A stretch of 64,000 nt of DNA from Altericroceibacterium spongiae (GTDB lineage: Bacteria; Pseudomonadota; Alphaproteobacteria; Sphingomonadales; Sphingomonadaceae), in the NCBI RefSeq assembly GCF_003610805.1, contig NZ_RAPF01000007.1, positions 62,001-126,000 on the forward strand, written 5' to 3'. Positions 50,012-57,715 of this stretch are shown piece by piece. Made by a program: the position numbers and the translations under genes. How positions within the stretch are numbered: the stretch's first letter is position 1; every line of letters begins with the position of its first letter. A model generated the notes under the pieces. That model was not told the origin of the DNA. It saw nothing but the letters and a program-made list of their open reading frames with translations, and did not search any database.

Positions 50012-50617
50012 ATGATGAACCCCGAACAGGATGCTATTCCCGACAGCGATCCTTTTGATCTTTTCGAAAACTGGTTTGCCGAAGCGCAGGCCAGCGAGCC
50101 GAATGATCCCAACGCGATGGCGCTTGCCACCTCTACGCCCGACGGGGCGCCATCGGTACGTATGGTGCTGCTGAAAGGCCATGATCGCGACGGCTTTGTC
50201 TTCTATACCAATGCGCAAAGCCGCAAAGGGGAGGAGATTCTTGCCAATCCTCAGGCTGCGCTGCTGTTTCACTGGAAATCGCTTCGCCGTCAGATTCGGA
50301 TCGAAGGACCACTGGAGGAAGTCAGTGCCGGGATGGCGGACGATTATTTTCACAGCCGCCCTTATGTCTCGCAGATCGGTTCGGCGGCGTCCGATCAGTC
50401 GCGTCCGCTCGATCATCGGCAAACCTATCTCGACCGGGTGGAGGTGCTCGACAAACAACATGCCGGGCAGAACATTCCGCGCCCTGCGCACTGGACAGGT
50501 TTTCTTCTTACCCCTTCGGCCATGGAATTCTGGACCGACCGTCCCAACCGGTTGCATGAACGTCGCCGTTTTACGCGTGTCGACGGTGGCTGGACCAGCA
50601 CCTTACTTTATCCGTGA
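50012..50617 (+). CDS. pdxH: pyridoxamine 5'-phosphate oxidase
   Basis: 201 aa from ATG 50012, with GGCGGAG upstream. The split-barrel FMN-binding fold shows the family residues: PNAMALATSTPDGAPSVRMVLLKGHD, GFVFYTNAQSRKGEE, AALLFHWKSLRRQIRIEG, SQIGSAASDQS, and the C-terminal WTDRPNRLHERRRF...W. It oxidises pyridoxine- or pyridoxamine-phosphate to pyridoxal phosphate. The stop overlaps the GTG start of the CDF transporter gene (GTGA), so the two are coupled. Confidence 0.95.
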   Translation: MMNPEQDAIPDSDPFDLFENWFAEAQASEPNDPNAMALATSTPDGAPSVRMVLLKGHDRDGFVFYTNAQSRKGEEILANPQAALLFHWKSLRRQIRIEGPLEEVSAGMADDYFHSRPYVSQIGSAASDQSRPLDHRQTYLDRVEVLDKQHAGQNIPRPAHWTGFLLTPSAMEFWTDRPNRLHERRRFTRVDGGWTSTLLYP

Positions 50618-51570
50618 AAAGTGAAGCGGAAATCAGGGCGCGGCTGACCACCAGCGCCGCATCGGCCTCGATCGCCGTGGCGGTGTTGCTGGTCATCCTG
50701 AAAGGGTGGGCCGCGTGGCGGACCGATTCCACGGCCATGCTCGGCAGTCTGGCTGACAGTTCGCTGGATCTCATTGCCAGTCTGGCCACGCTCGCCGGTG
50801 TGTGGGTGGCAGCTCAGCCAGCCGATAAAGATCATCGCTTCGGCCATGGTAAGGCCGAAGCAATTGCCGCAATGTTCCAGATTGTCCTGATATCGATATC
50901 GGCTTTCGGTCTGGCGATTCGCGCGGTCGAACAATTGCTTGGCGGTGGCCGGACGCAGGCAGCGGCGGAAGGCGTGGTGGTTTCGCTGATCGCTATAACA
51001 GCCACGCTGGCTTTACTGGCATGGCAAAGGCATGTCCTGCGGCAGACGCAGTCGGTCGCGATTCAGGCCGATCATTTGCATTATCAGTCCGATTTGTTGC
51101 TCAATAGCGGGGTAATCGCGGCACTTTTGCTCGACCAGTATATGCATTTCGGTTTGGCCGATCCGCTATTCGGGCTTGCCATTGCGGCTTGGCTCGGCTG
51201 GGGCGCTTATCATGCCTCTGCCGATGCTATTAACAATCTGATGGATCGCGAATGGCCTGAGGAAAAACGGCAGGAATTTTTGCGCGTTCTGGCACGCCAT
51301 CCAGAATTACGCGGCGTGCATGATTTGCGCACACGAACCAGCGGTGTGCGTGATTTCGTCCAGTTTCACGCTGCTGTTGACGGACGGATGAGTGTGGCCG
51401 AAGCGCATCGCATTATGGACGAGCTGGAAGCGCGAATCGAAAAGGCTTTCCCCGGTGTCGAGGTATTGATTCATCCCGATCCGGAGGGGTGGCTGGAGGG
51501 TGAGGGGCTGCAGGCCGAGGAATTGCTGCCCGAGCAACGGGCAGCCGAAAATACAGGAAAGACCTTATGA
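50614..51570 (+). CDS. cation diffusion facilitator family transporter
   Basis: 318 aa with about six transmembrane helices. It begins at GTG 50614, overlapping pdxH; no separate ribosome site is seen. Metal-site residues: SLADSSLDLIASL in helix 2 (Asp ligands), the HRFGHGKAEAIAAM loop, QADHLHYQSDLLLN in helix 5 (HxxxD-type site), then a soluble C-terminal domain (VHDLRTRTSG, FHAAVDGRMSVAEAH) of the ferredoxin-like fold. It probably exports Zn, Fe or another divalent metal by proton antiport; the metal is not identifiable. The end overlaps the PhzF gene by 4 bp. Confidence 0.92.
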   Translation: MKSEAEIRARLTTSAASASIAVAVLLVILKGWAAWRTDSTAMLGSLADSSLDLIASLATLAGVWVAAQPADKDHRFGHGKAEAIAAMFQIVLISISAFGLAIRAVEQLLGGGRTQAAAEGVVVSLIAITATLALLAWQRHVLRQTQSVAIQADHLHYQSDLLLNSGVIAALLLDQYMHFGLADPLFGLAIAAWLGWGAYHASADAINNLMDREWPEEKRQEFLRVLARHPELRGVHDLRTRTSGVRDFVQFHAAVDGRMSVAEAHRIMDELEARIEKAFPGVEVLIHPDPEGWLEGEGLQAEELLPEQRAAENTGKTL

Positions 51571-52373
51571 CACCGATCCCCTATTGGCATGTCGATGCCT
51601 TCGCAAATCGCCTTTTTGCCGGCAATCAGGCGGCTGTAATGATATTGGATGCCTGGCTGCCCGATACGGTTTTACAGGCTATCGCTGCCGAGAACAATTT
51701 CGCCGAGACAGCCTTTCTTGTGAAGGATGCCAGTGGCGAGACGGATTGGGAGCTACGCTGGTTCACGCCAGAATTCGAAATCCGCCTTTGCGGCCATGCC
51801 ACGCTGGCTTCGGGCCATATCCTGTGTGCGCTCGATCCCGAAAAGGAAGAATTGCGGTTCCGTACCCGGAAAGCCGGTATTCTGACGTTTCGGCGTGGGG
51901 AAGCGGGGCTGTATGAAATCGGTTTGCCGGTGATTGCTACGCAGCCGGACGAATGGGCCGAAGCAGCCGGATTGCTGGGAGGGGCAGTACAGGGCGTATG
52001 GTCAAATCCGGATCTCTACACAATTTTCCTGTTTGGTTCGGAAGCTGAGATCCGGGCTCTGCGCCCCGATTTCCAGAAGCTGGCCCGGCTCGGTGCTCAT
52101 CAGTTCATCTGTACCGCTCCAGGGGAGGCGTATGACGTAGTCAGTCGGGTCTTCGTACCCGGCGGGGGCATCGATGAAGACAGCGTAACCGGCTCGGCCC
52201 ATGCCGCCCTGACACCGTTCTGGGCGCACCGTCTGGGGCGGGATTCCTTCACGGCGCATCAGGCTTCGGCAAGAGGGGGCGACCTCACTTGCCGGCTGGA
52301 TGGTGACACGGTCTGGCTGGGTGGGCCTTGCGTGACGGTGGTGGACGGCCGCTTTTACATCCCCGAAGAATAG
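51567..52373 (+). CDS. PhzF family isomerase-like protein
   Basis: 268 aa. The family starts with VDAFANRLFAGNQAAVMI, followed by the active-site Glu in NNFAETAFLV, LRWFTPEFEIRLCGHATLASGH, and FVPGGGIDEDSVTGSAHAAL. The fold is that of diaminopimelate epimerase-like enzymes, with PhzF the phenazine-pathway member. No other phenazine genes are present, so a different small-molecule substrate is likely. The ATG lies in the CDF stop (ATGA). The 3' end overlaps the convergent serine hydrolase gene by 19 bp. Confidence 0.92.
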   Translation: MTPIPYWHVDAFANRLFAGNQAAVMILDAWLPDTVLQAIAAENNFAETAFLVKDASGETDWELRWFTPEFEIRLCGHATLASGHILCALDPEKEELRFRTRKAGILTFRRGEAGLYEIGLPVIATQPDEWAEAAGLLGGAVQGVWSNPDLYTIFLFGSEAEIRALRPDFQKLARLGAHQFICTAPGEAYDVVSRVFVPGGGIDEDSVTGSAHAALTPFWAHRLGRDSFTAHQASARGGDLTCRLDGDTVWLGGPCVTVVDGRFYIPEE

Positions 52374-53506
52374 AGATGTACGATGTCGCCCAAAGCGGCG
52401 ACAAGGGCCGGACGCTGGTTCTGAGGTGTGTTGCCGAGGCGGACAATGGTTAGCTTGTCGCCCGGTGACACGATCACATACTGACCCAGATGCCCGATAG
52501 CGGCGAAGGCATCGGCAGGGCCCTGTTCGGCAAATAATTCGTTACGGCCGCTTTCGGTGGGGCGGTTAAGCCAGATCAGCGCGCCGTAATCCGCCGCTCG
52601 CGGGCTGGGGCGGCGCATGAAATCGATCCAGCCGCGCGGCACGATCTGCACGCCTTTGACTGAGCCGCCATGGCGCAGAAATTCGCCGAACCGACCCCAG
52701 TCGCGTGCGGTTGCCCACAACATCGATCCACCTATCATCGTGCCCGAGGCATCATATTCGGCAGTGAGCGAATCCATACCCACCGGCTCGGCCAGGCGCG
52801 CCTTCAGAAAGCGCGCTACCGCCTGCTGCCGTTCATCGGCGGTGCCTTTCGGCGCAAGGATGCGGGCAATCGTATCCGAAAGAATCACCGTGCCGGGGGT
52901 CGAATATTCGAACATCTGGCCCGGTTCATATTCCAGCGGCTGTGCTTCTGCCCATTCGGCCATGTCGTCACGCCCGTCCAGCAGCAGCATCCTCACCGTG
53001 TCTGAGCGATAGAGCGGCTCAGCCACTTCCTGATGACGCAGGCCTGAGCGCATCTGGAGCAATTGGCGCACGGTGATTTCTCCGCGCGGATCGCCGGGGC
53101 GTTGCCAATGCGCGATGGGGGGCGAATCATCGAGGGTAAGCCGGCCTTCGGCAATCATCATACCGATCATCACGCCGACCACGCTTTTCGACATCGACCA
53201 GCCGAGGAAACGGCTATTGTCGTCGTAACCTTTGGCATAGCGCTCGGCGACGATTTCGCCTTCATGATAGACGATCAGAGCCTGCGTCTGACCCAGATCC
53301 TCACGCGTGAACAGCGCGTCGGTGGCGCGGGCCAGAGATTTGCGATTTACGCCGGGATGATCGGCTATCGTTGCCATCACTTCGGGCGGAATCGGCGGAG
53401 GGGCGGAATTTTTCTCTGACGAGCAGGCCGCCAGCGTCAGGAAAATTGCCCCCAGGGCTGGCAGGCGAAGTGAGCGGGGTTTAAGGCTGGGTTTCAGATG
53501 CGTCAT
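52355..53506 (-). CDS. beta-lactamase-fold serine hydrolase, lipoprotein
   Basis: 383 aa from ATG 53506. The N-terminus is a lipoprotein signal (LGAIFLTLAACSSE), so it should be anchored to a membrane. The catalytic SxxK is in LGWSMSKSVVG near residue 108; FEYSTPGTVIL and GHLGQYVIV take the positions of the YxN and third motifs. It belongs to the class C beta-lactamase/penicillin-binding-like family (Pfam beta-lactamase) and is more likely an esterase or peptidase than a true resistance enzyme. Alternative starts lie upstream at 53575 and nearby. Confidence 0.88.
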   Translation of the reverse strand: MTHLKPSLKPRSLRLPALGAIFLTLAACSSEKNSAPPPIPPEVMATIADHPGVNRKSLARATDALFTREDLGQTQALIVYHEGEIVAERYAKGYDDNSRFLGWSMSKSVVGVMIGMMIAEGRLTLDDSPPIAHWQRPGDPRGEITVRQLLQMRSGLRHQEVAEPLYRSDTVRMLLLDGRDDMAEWAEAQPLEYEPGQMFEYSTPGTVILSDTIARILAPKGTADERQQAVARFLKARLAEPVGMDSLTAEYDASGTMIGGSMLWATARDWGRFGEFLRHGGSVKGVQIVPRGWIDFMRRPSPRAADYGALIWLNRPTESGRNELFAEQGPADAFAAIGHLGQYVIVSPGDKLTIVRLGNTPQNQRPALVAALGDIVHLYSSGM

Positions 53507-53615
53507 CAGGCGCCCCTCATCCTTCATGCGGACACAGATGGCAATTTCGAAACGTTCACGATCTTCAGATGGCACACAGCGTGGCCGTTCGGCGCACAGA
53601 CCACAAGGCGTGCCG

Positions 53616-53921
53616 GTGTTTCGGATCGTTCTGGTCGTGCTGATCGCTCTGGGGGCACTGGTTTTCGCCTATCGTACGCCGATGCGTGACTATGCGCTGG
53701 CGGGTACGTCCTATTCCGCCCGCATGATATGTTCCTGCCGCTTTCTGGCCGGGCGCAGCGAAGGGCAGTGCGAATCGCAATTCGATGAAGGCAGCGACTG
53801 GGTTTTCATCAGTGCGGATGAACAGCGGCGCAGCGTAACGGCTTATATTCCTCTGCTGGCCAGCCAGACCGCGGATTATCGCGACGGGTATGGCTGTGTA
53901 CTGGAAGCCTGGGAGGACTAA
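53616..53921 (+). CDS. small conserved membrane-anchored protein of unknown function
   Basis: 101 aa if GTG 53616 is used, with AAGG upstream; a longer frame opens at 53526. It has one N-terminal transmembrane helix ([19 protein letters not shown]), then a periplasmic domain with Cys pairs: [20 protein letters not shown] and the final [10 protein letters not shown] recognise the pattern from sphingomonad genomes, where it has no assigned function. It converges with mnmA, and the two stops overlap by 4 bp. The start is uncertain. Confidence 0.65.
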   Translation: MFRIVLVVLIALGALVFAYRTPMRDYALAGTSYSARMICSCRFLAGRSEGQCESQFDEGSDWVFISADEQRRSVTAYIPLLASQTADYRDGYGCVLEAWED

Positions 53922-55081
53922 GCGGGGAGAGGGACCCTCTCGGTTTCCTCGATCCATCCGCCGCCGATCACCCGGTCTCCGCAATAGATGACGGCAGCCT
54001 GACCGGGCGCAACGCCGAATTCAGGACTGGCGAAATGGAGTGAGATCGCCTCGCCATTGCCGAAGGGGCCGTCTACTTCCACCGGTACCGGCTTGGCAAG
54101 CGAACGGACTTTGGCGGTGAGCGGGGCATCGGGCATCAGGCCGATACGATTGGTTGCGCTGATCCTGGCACCTTCCACGGCCAGCATCCGCTTGGGGCCA
54201 ACCAGTACCTGCGCCTTTTCTGCATTGAGGGCGACCACGTAAAGCGGTTCGGGCTGGCCACCAATATCGAGACCGCGACGCTGACCCACCGTATAGTGGA
54301 TCACACCGGGATGGCGACCGAATTCCTGACCGGTTTCAGCATGGATGATCGCCCCTTCGCGGCCGCCCTCGGGACGGACCGAGCGCACGATCTTGGCATA
54401 ATTGCCATCGGGCACGAAGCAGATGTCCTGACTGTCGGGTTTGTCCGCCACGCGCAGGCCGAAAGTTTCGGCAATCTTGCGGACATCCTGCTTGGGAAGA
54501 CCGCCCAGCGGAAAGCGGATGAATTCGAGCTGTTCCTCGGTCGTGCCGTAAAGAAAATAGGACTGGTCGCGAGCGGGATCGAGCGCGCGATGCAGCTCTA
54601 CGCCAGCCGGTCCTTCCACGCGGCGCACATAATGGCCGGTGGCCAGACAATCGGCCCCCAGTTCCTTCGCCATGCGCAGCAGATCGGTGAATTTCGGTCC
54701 CATATTGCAGCGGATGCAGGGAATCGGCGTGCGACCGGCTAGATAATCGTCGGCGAAACGCTCGACAACTTCTTCGCGAAACGCGCTTTCATGATCGAAA
54801 ACGTAATGGGCGATGCCCAGTCGGTCGGCGACCGCGCGCGCATCGCGAATATCGTCTCCGGCGCAGCAGGCCCCCTTGCGGCCAGTGGCGGCGCCATAGT
54901 CATAAAGCTGAAGCGTGATGCCGATCACTTCCGCCCCGCTCGCCGCGGCAAGCGCCGCCACCACGGAAGAATCGACTCCGCCCGACATAGCGACAACGAT
55001 CCGGCATTCCTCTGCCGGACGCGGAAGGTCGAACAGGGAAGCGGGTGCAAAAGGCAGGTCTGTCAACGGAGAAGCGGTCAT
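53918..55081 (-). CDS. mnmA: tRNA-specific 2-thiouridylase MnmA
   Basis: 387 aa from ATG 55081 (a GTG 15 bp upstream is also open). The PP-loop SGGVDSS follows IVVAM near residue 30. The catalytic cysteine pair sits in [13 protein letters not shown] and in [12 protein letters not shown], separated as expected. [11 protein letters not shown] is the C-terminal RNA-binding signature. It inserts sulfur at uridine 34 of tRNA-Lys, tRNA-Glu and tRNA-Gln. It is separated from the small ORF and sciP by a 433-bp plus-strand region. Confidence 0.95.
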   Translation of the reverse strand: MTASPLTDLPFAPASLFDLPRPAEECRIVVAMSGGVDSSVVAALAAASGAEVIGITLQLYDYGAATGRKGACCAGDDIRDARAVADRLGIAHYVFDHESAFREEVVERFADDYLAGRTPIPCIRCNMGPKFTDLLRMAKELGADCLATGHYVRRVEGPAGVELHRALDPARDQSYFLYGTTEEQLEFIRFPLGGLPKQDVRKIAETFGLRVADKPDSQDICFVPDGNYAKIVRSVRPEGGREGAIIHAETGQEFGRHPGVIHYTVGQRRGLDIGGQPEPLYVVALNAEKAQVLVGPKRMLAVEGARISATNRIGLMPDAPLTAKVRSLAKPVPVEVDGPFGNGEAISLHFASPEFGVAPGQAAVIYCGDRVIGGGWIEETERVPLPA

Positions 55082-55207
55082 GGCGGGCCCATACACCGCA
55101 ATGGCGAGTCCCGCAAATATGCCAAATATATCAGTATGGCGCTTCTATGGATTCATGGCGCAGGGCCTTTACCGCTTGTTGACGCTTGCCGGCTTAAGCT
55201 CGCCAAC

Positions 55208-55522
55208 ATGTTGGAAAGAAAATGTTTCAGGCCGGATGAAGAGGCCCTGGCAGGGGAAGAAGGCGATCCTTTGCGCCCGCTCTCATGGCATTTCCTGCTT
55301 GAACGCTTCGCCCGTGCCCGTGCTCTCCGGCACTGGTATCTCGCAGAAGAGGAAAATGAAAATTTTTGTCCTTTATCGCCGAAAAACAACAGCCTGCCTC
55401 AAGAACAAGAAAGTAAATTCGCCATTAACTCTGATGCTTTAGGTAATGGCAAATCGAACAGAGGAGTTTCGGCGGCGCATTTGAAGAGAAACAGTCCGAC
55501 CACCGAGGAAAAGCATGATTGA
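55208..55522 (+). CDS. putative small protein upstream of sciP (doubtful)
   Basis: An open frame of 104 aa begins at ATG 55208; an upstream ATG at 55136 would give 128 aa. The first half (LERKCFRPDEEALAG, WHFLLERFARARALRHW) has a codon pattern like the neighbours and could be a helical protein; the second half is low-complexity and Asn/Ser-rich. No ribosome site precedes either start and I recognise no family. Its end overlaps the sciP start by 8 bp. It may instead be leader sequence of sciP. Apart from this frame, 55082-55514 shows no gene. Confidence 0.3.
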   Translation: MLERKCFRPDEEALAGEEGDPLRPLSWHFLLERFARARALRHWYLAEEENENFCPLSPKNNSLPQEQESKFAINSDALGNGKSNRGVSAAHLKRNSPTTEEKHD

Positions 55523-55814
55523 AAACCAGAAAATCCGTCCGGCACAGGTGATCGGTCCTCTCGGTGAACCGTTAACGCTGGAGGATTTACCGGCTCCTGA
55601 CACGAAACGCTGGGTCGTGCGGCGCAAGGCTGAAGTCGTCGCGGCGGTTAATGGCGGTTTGCTGACGATCGACGAAGTTCTGGAGCGTTACGGCCTGACC
55701 CTTGAGGAATTTGCGAGCTGGCAGCGGGCGGTCGACCGTTCGGGCATGCAGGGGCTGCGGGTGACGCGTCTCCAGCATTATCGCGATCTTTATGAGCGGC
55801 AGCTCAAATATTGA
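55515..55814 (+). CDS. sciP: CtrA inhibitor SciP (DUF1153)
   Basis: 99 aa with a GAGGAAAAG ribosome site. The helix-turn-helix-like core reads RWVVRRKAEVVAAVNGGLLTIDEVLERYGLTLEEFASWQ, matching SciP, the small protein that binds CtrA-controlled promoters in Caulobacter and blocks their activation. The conserved C-terminal LQHYRDLYERQLKY follows. In Caulobacter it contributes to cell-cycle oscillation; the same role here is inferred from the sequence match. A terminator follows. Confidence 0.93.
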   Translation: MIENQKIRPAQVIGPLGEPLTLEDLPAPDTKRWVVRRKAEVVAAVNGGLLTIDEVLERYGLTLEEFASWQRAVDRSGMQGLRVTRLQHYRDLYERQLKY

Positions 55815-55838
55815 TCGATCCGCCTTGCAGACATAATT

Positions 55839-55867
55839 GAAAAGAGCCGGTTAAACCGGCTCTTTTC
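55839..55867 (+). terminator. rho-independent terminator of sciP
   Basis: GAAAAGAGCCGGT (55839-55851) pairs perfectly with ACCGGCTCTTTTC (55855-55867) around a 3-nt loop, 24 bp past the sciP stop. The stem itself ends in T-rich sequence. Confidence 0.85.
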
Positions 55868-55918
55868 ATATGCAGGAAAGGTCGCAGTAGCCTTCTGTCT
55901 GAAATCTATGGGTAAAAT

Positions 55919-55976
55919 CGCTTAAGGAAAAGGGAAATAGGGAACGCTTCTGTCGACCGGCGATTAAGGAAAAGAG
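55919..55976. repeat. direct repeat cg(c/a)TTAAGGAAAAG upstream of the GlsB-like gene
   Basis: CGCTTAAGGAAAAGGG (55919-55934) recurs as CGATTAAGGAAAAGAG (55961-55976), 42 bp later, with two substitutions. The second copy ends 46 bp before the GlsB-like start. A GGAAC at 55941 between them is a partial match to a general-stress sigma -35. A repeated activator or regulator site is possible. Confidence 0.4.
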
Positions 55977-56022
55977 GCGCACATATTGTGGTGCCGCCGA
56001 AATAAAACAGGAGGAAGCGGAG

Positions 56023-56289
56023 ATGGGTTGGATTATTGCCCTTATCGTTGGTGGTGTGGCCGGCTGGCTTGCAAGTATGGTGATGAACCGGGATGCCTCC
56101 ATGGGGATCTTCTGGAATATTGTCGTAGGATGTGTCGGATCGCTGATCGGTAATGCGCTCGCCGGGCCTTTGCTGGGTGTGCAGGGAACCGTTCAGGCCT
56201 TTTCTCTTACCGGTCTTATTATTGCTTTTATCGGTGCCGTGGTTCTGCTGGGCATCGTCAATCTTATTCAGCGTGGCCGCGTAAGATAA
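56023..56289 (+). CDS. GlsB/YeaQ/YmgE family stress-response membrane protein
   Basis: 88 aa with three hydrophobic helices. It has the transglycosylase-associated protein pattern: WIIALIVGGVAGWLASMV at the start, IFWNIVVGCVGSLIGNALAGPLLG in the middle, and IIAFIGAVVLLGIVNLIQRGRVR at the end. AGGAGGAAG gives a strong ribosome site. Members are small inner-membrane proteins often induced in general stress. The function is not known at the molecular level. Confidence 0.9.
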   Translation: MGWIIALIVGGVAGWLASMVMNRDASMGIFWNIVVGCVGSLIGNALAGPLLGVQGTVQAFSLTGLIIAFIGAVVLLGIVNLIQRGRVR

Positions 56290-56321
56290 TATACTGAGTC
56301 TACAGCAGGTCTTATATTCGG

Positions 56322-56358
56322 GGCGTGATCCGCTATGAAGGGCGGGTCACGCCTTTTT
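56322..56358 (+). terminator. rho-independent terminator of the GlsB-like gene
   Basis: GGCGTGATCCGC (56322-56333) pairs with GCGGGTCACGCC (56342-56353), one wobble, with an 8-nt loop and TTTTT directly after. Confidence 0.88.
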
Positions 56359-56366
56359 GCGTGAAT

Positions 56367-56398
56367 AAGTGACATTCGTCGGGGCGCGAATGTCACTT
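56367..56398. repeat. 12-bp perfect inverted repeat upstream of the RND efflux operon
   Basis: AAGTGACATTCG (56367-56378) is mirrored exactly by CGAATGTCACTT (56387-56398) around an 8-nt spacer. It follows the previous terminator and lies about 117 bp before the adaptor start. There is no T-run after it, so an operator for a dimeric repressor is more likely than a second terminator. No regulator gene is adjacent. Confidence 0.55.
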
Positions 56399-56514
56399 GT
56401 AGAGCGATGGATTGCTGTCATTCTTCAGGCAGACTATCGATATCTGCGCTGTCCGGTCCTTGGCTGGACAATGTTATCAGGGTTGCAATGAACCGGGCAG
56501 GGGCTGGATACCGC

Positions 56515-57705
56515 ATGGAAAGTGAAATGACTGAGGGGCCGGATGAGCAGCCAGTCACCGACGATACAGTGACGGAGAACCAGCAGGACGGCGCACGCTT
56601 CTCCCGGAAACAGAAGATACTGGCCCTGATTGCCGGCGTGATTGTCCTTTGTCTCGCCTATTTCATGCTGGCGGGCGGTGAAGAGGAACGTCCTTTCGCA
56701 TCCGATGACGGTCAGGCGCCGACTGTGACGGTGATTACGCCGGGCACAGCTTCGATTGATGACGAGATTACCGCAACCGGCACACTGGCCGCGCGTCGGG
56801 AAATGCCGGTTGGCGTGGTGGGTGAAGGTGGCCGGGTCGTTTCGGTTCAGGTCGAGCCGGGAGACTGGGTGTCTGCCGGACAGACGCTCGCCGTGATCGA
56901 TCGCAATGTCCAGAATCAGCAGGCGCAAAGCGCCGCGGCGCAGATCGATGTCGCCAAGGCTGATGCCGAACTGGCCCAGTCCAATCTCGATCGTGCGCTC
57001 AAACTGGTGGAGCGCGGTTTTATCAGTCAGGCCGATATCGACCGGCTGACCGCTACCCGGGATTCCGCCATTGCGCAGGTCAAGGTTGCGCAGGCGCAAT
57101 ATCGCGAATTGCTGGCGCGCAATGCACGGCTCAATATTACGGCCCCGGCTGCCGGACTCGTGCTGACGCGCGATGTCGAACCGGGGCAGGTGGTCGGTTC
57201 GGGCTCGGGCGTGCTGTTCAGCATTGCGCGTGGCGGACAGATGGAATTGCTGGCGCAACTGGGTGAAACGGCCCTGGCTTCGGTGAAAGCGGGGGTGACC
57301 GCGCAGGTAACACCGGTGGGCACGGATAAAACATTCGAAGGGCAGGTCTGGCAGGTTTCGCCGATCATCGACGAAGCCAATCGTCAGGGAATTGCCCGGA
57401 TCGCGCTTGATTACGCGCCTGAACTGCGCCCCGGCGGTTTTGCCACAGCGCGGATCGCCGCCGGTTCGGTCGTCGCGCCGATGCTGCCGGAAAGCGCGAT
57501 TCTTTCGGACGATAAGGGCAGCTATGTCTATGTCATCGGCAAGGATAACAAGACCGTTCGCCGCTCTGTGACAACCGGCATCGTCACCGATAAAGGCATT
57601 GCCGTTACATCGGGGATTAAAGGGTCCGAAAAGATTGTGCTGCGCGCGGGAGCCTTCCTGACCGAAGGGGAAACCGTCCAGCCCGTCGCGCCGGGCAAGG
57701 AGTGA
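56515..57705 (+). CDS. RND efflux periplasmic adaptor subunit (membrane fusion protein)
   Basis: About 396 aa from ATG 56515; ATG 56527 with GGAAAG upstream is equally possible. One N-terminal transmembrane helix (KILALIAGVIVLCLAYFML) anchors it, with no lipobox. The lipoyl halves (GVVGEGGRVVSVQVEPGDWV and NARLNITAPAAGLVL) flank a short coiled-coil hairpin (about 110-190). The beta-barrel and membrane-proximal domains follow (GTDKTFEGQVWQVSPI, ESAILSDDKGSYVYV). It couples the downstream RND pump to an outer-membrane channel, which must be encoded elsewhere. The stop is 10 bp before the pump gene. Confidence 0.9.
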   Translation: MESEMTEGPDEQPVTDDTVTENQQDGARFSRKQKILALIAGVIVLCLAYFMLAGGEEERPFASDDGQAPTVTVITPGTASIDDEITATGTLAARREMPVGVVGEGGRVVSVQVEPGDWVSAGQTLAVIDRNVQNQQAQSAAAQIDVAKADAELAQSNLDRALKLVERGFISQADIDRLTATRDSAIAQVKVAQAQYRELLARNARLNITAPAAGLVLTRDVEPGQVVGSGSGVLFSIARGGQMELLAQLGETALASVKAGVTAQVTPVGTDKTFEGQVWQVSPIIDEANRQGIARIALDYAPELRPGGFATARIAAGSVVAPMLPESAILSDDKGSYVYVIGKDNKTVRRSVTTGIVTDKGIAVTSGIKGSEKIVLRAGAFLTEGETVQPVAPGKE

Positions 57706-57715
57706 GCAGAGCGCC

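Noticed and set aside
55440-55514. Possible CtrA box upstream of sciP (TTAACTCTGATGCTTTAG)
   Set aside because: The two half-sites are 9 bp apart rather than the required 7 and the second is imperfect.
55941-55970. General-stress sigma (EcfG) promoter before the GlsB-like gene
   Set aside because: GGAAC is present, but no CGTT at 15-17 bp; only a GATT-like sequence.
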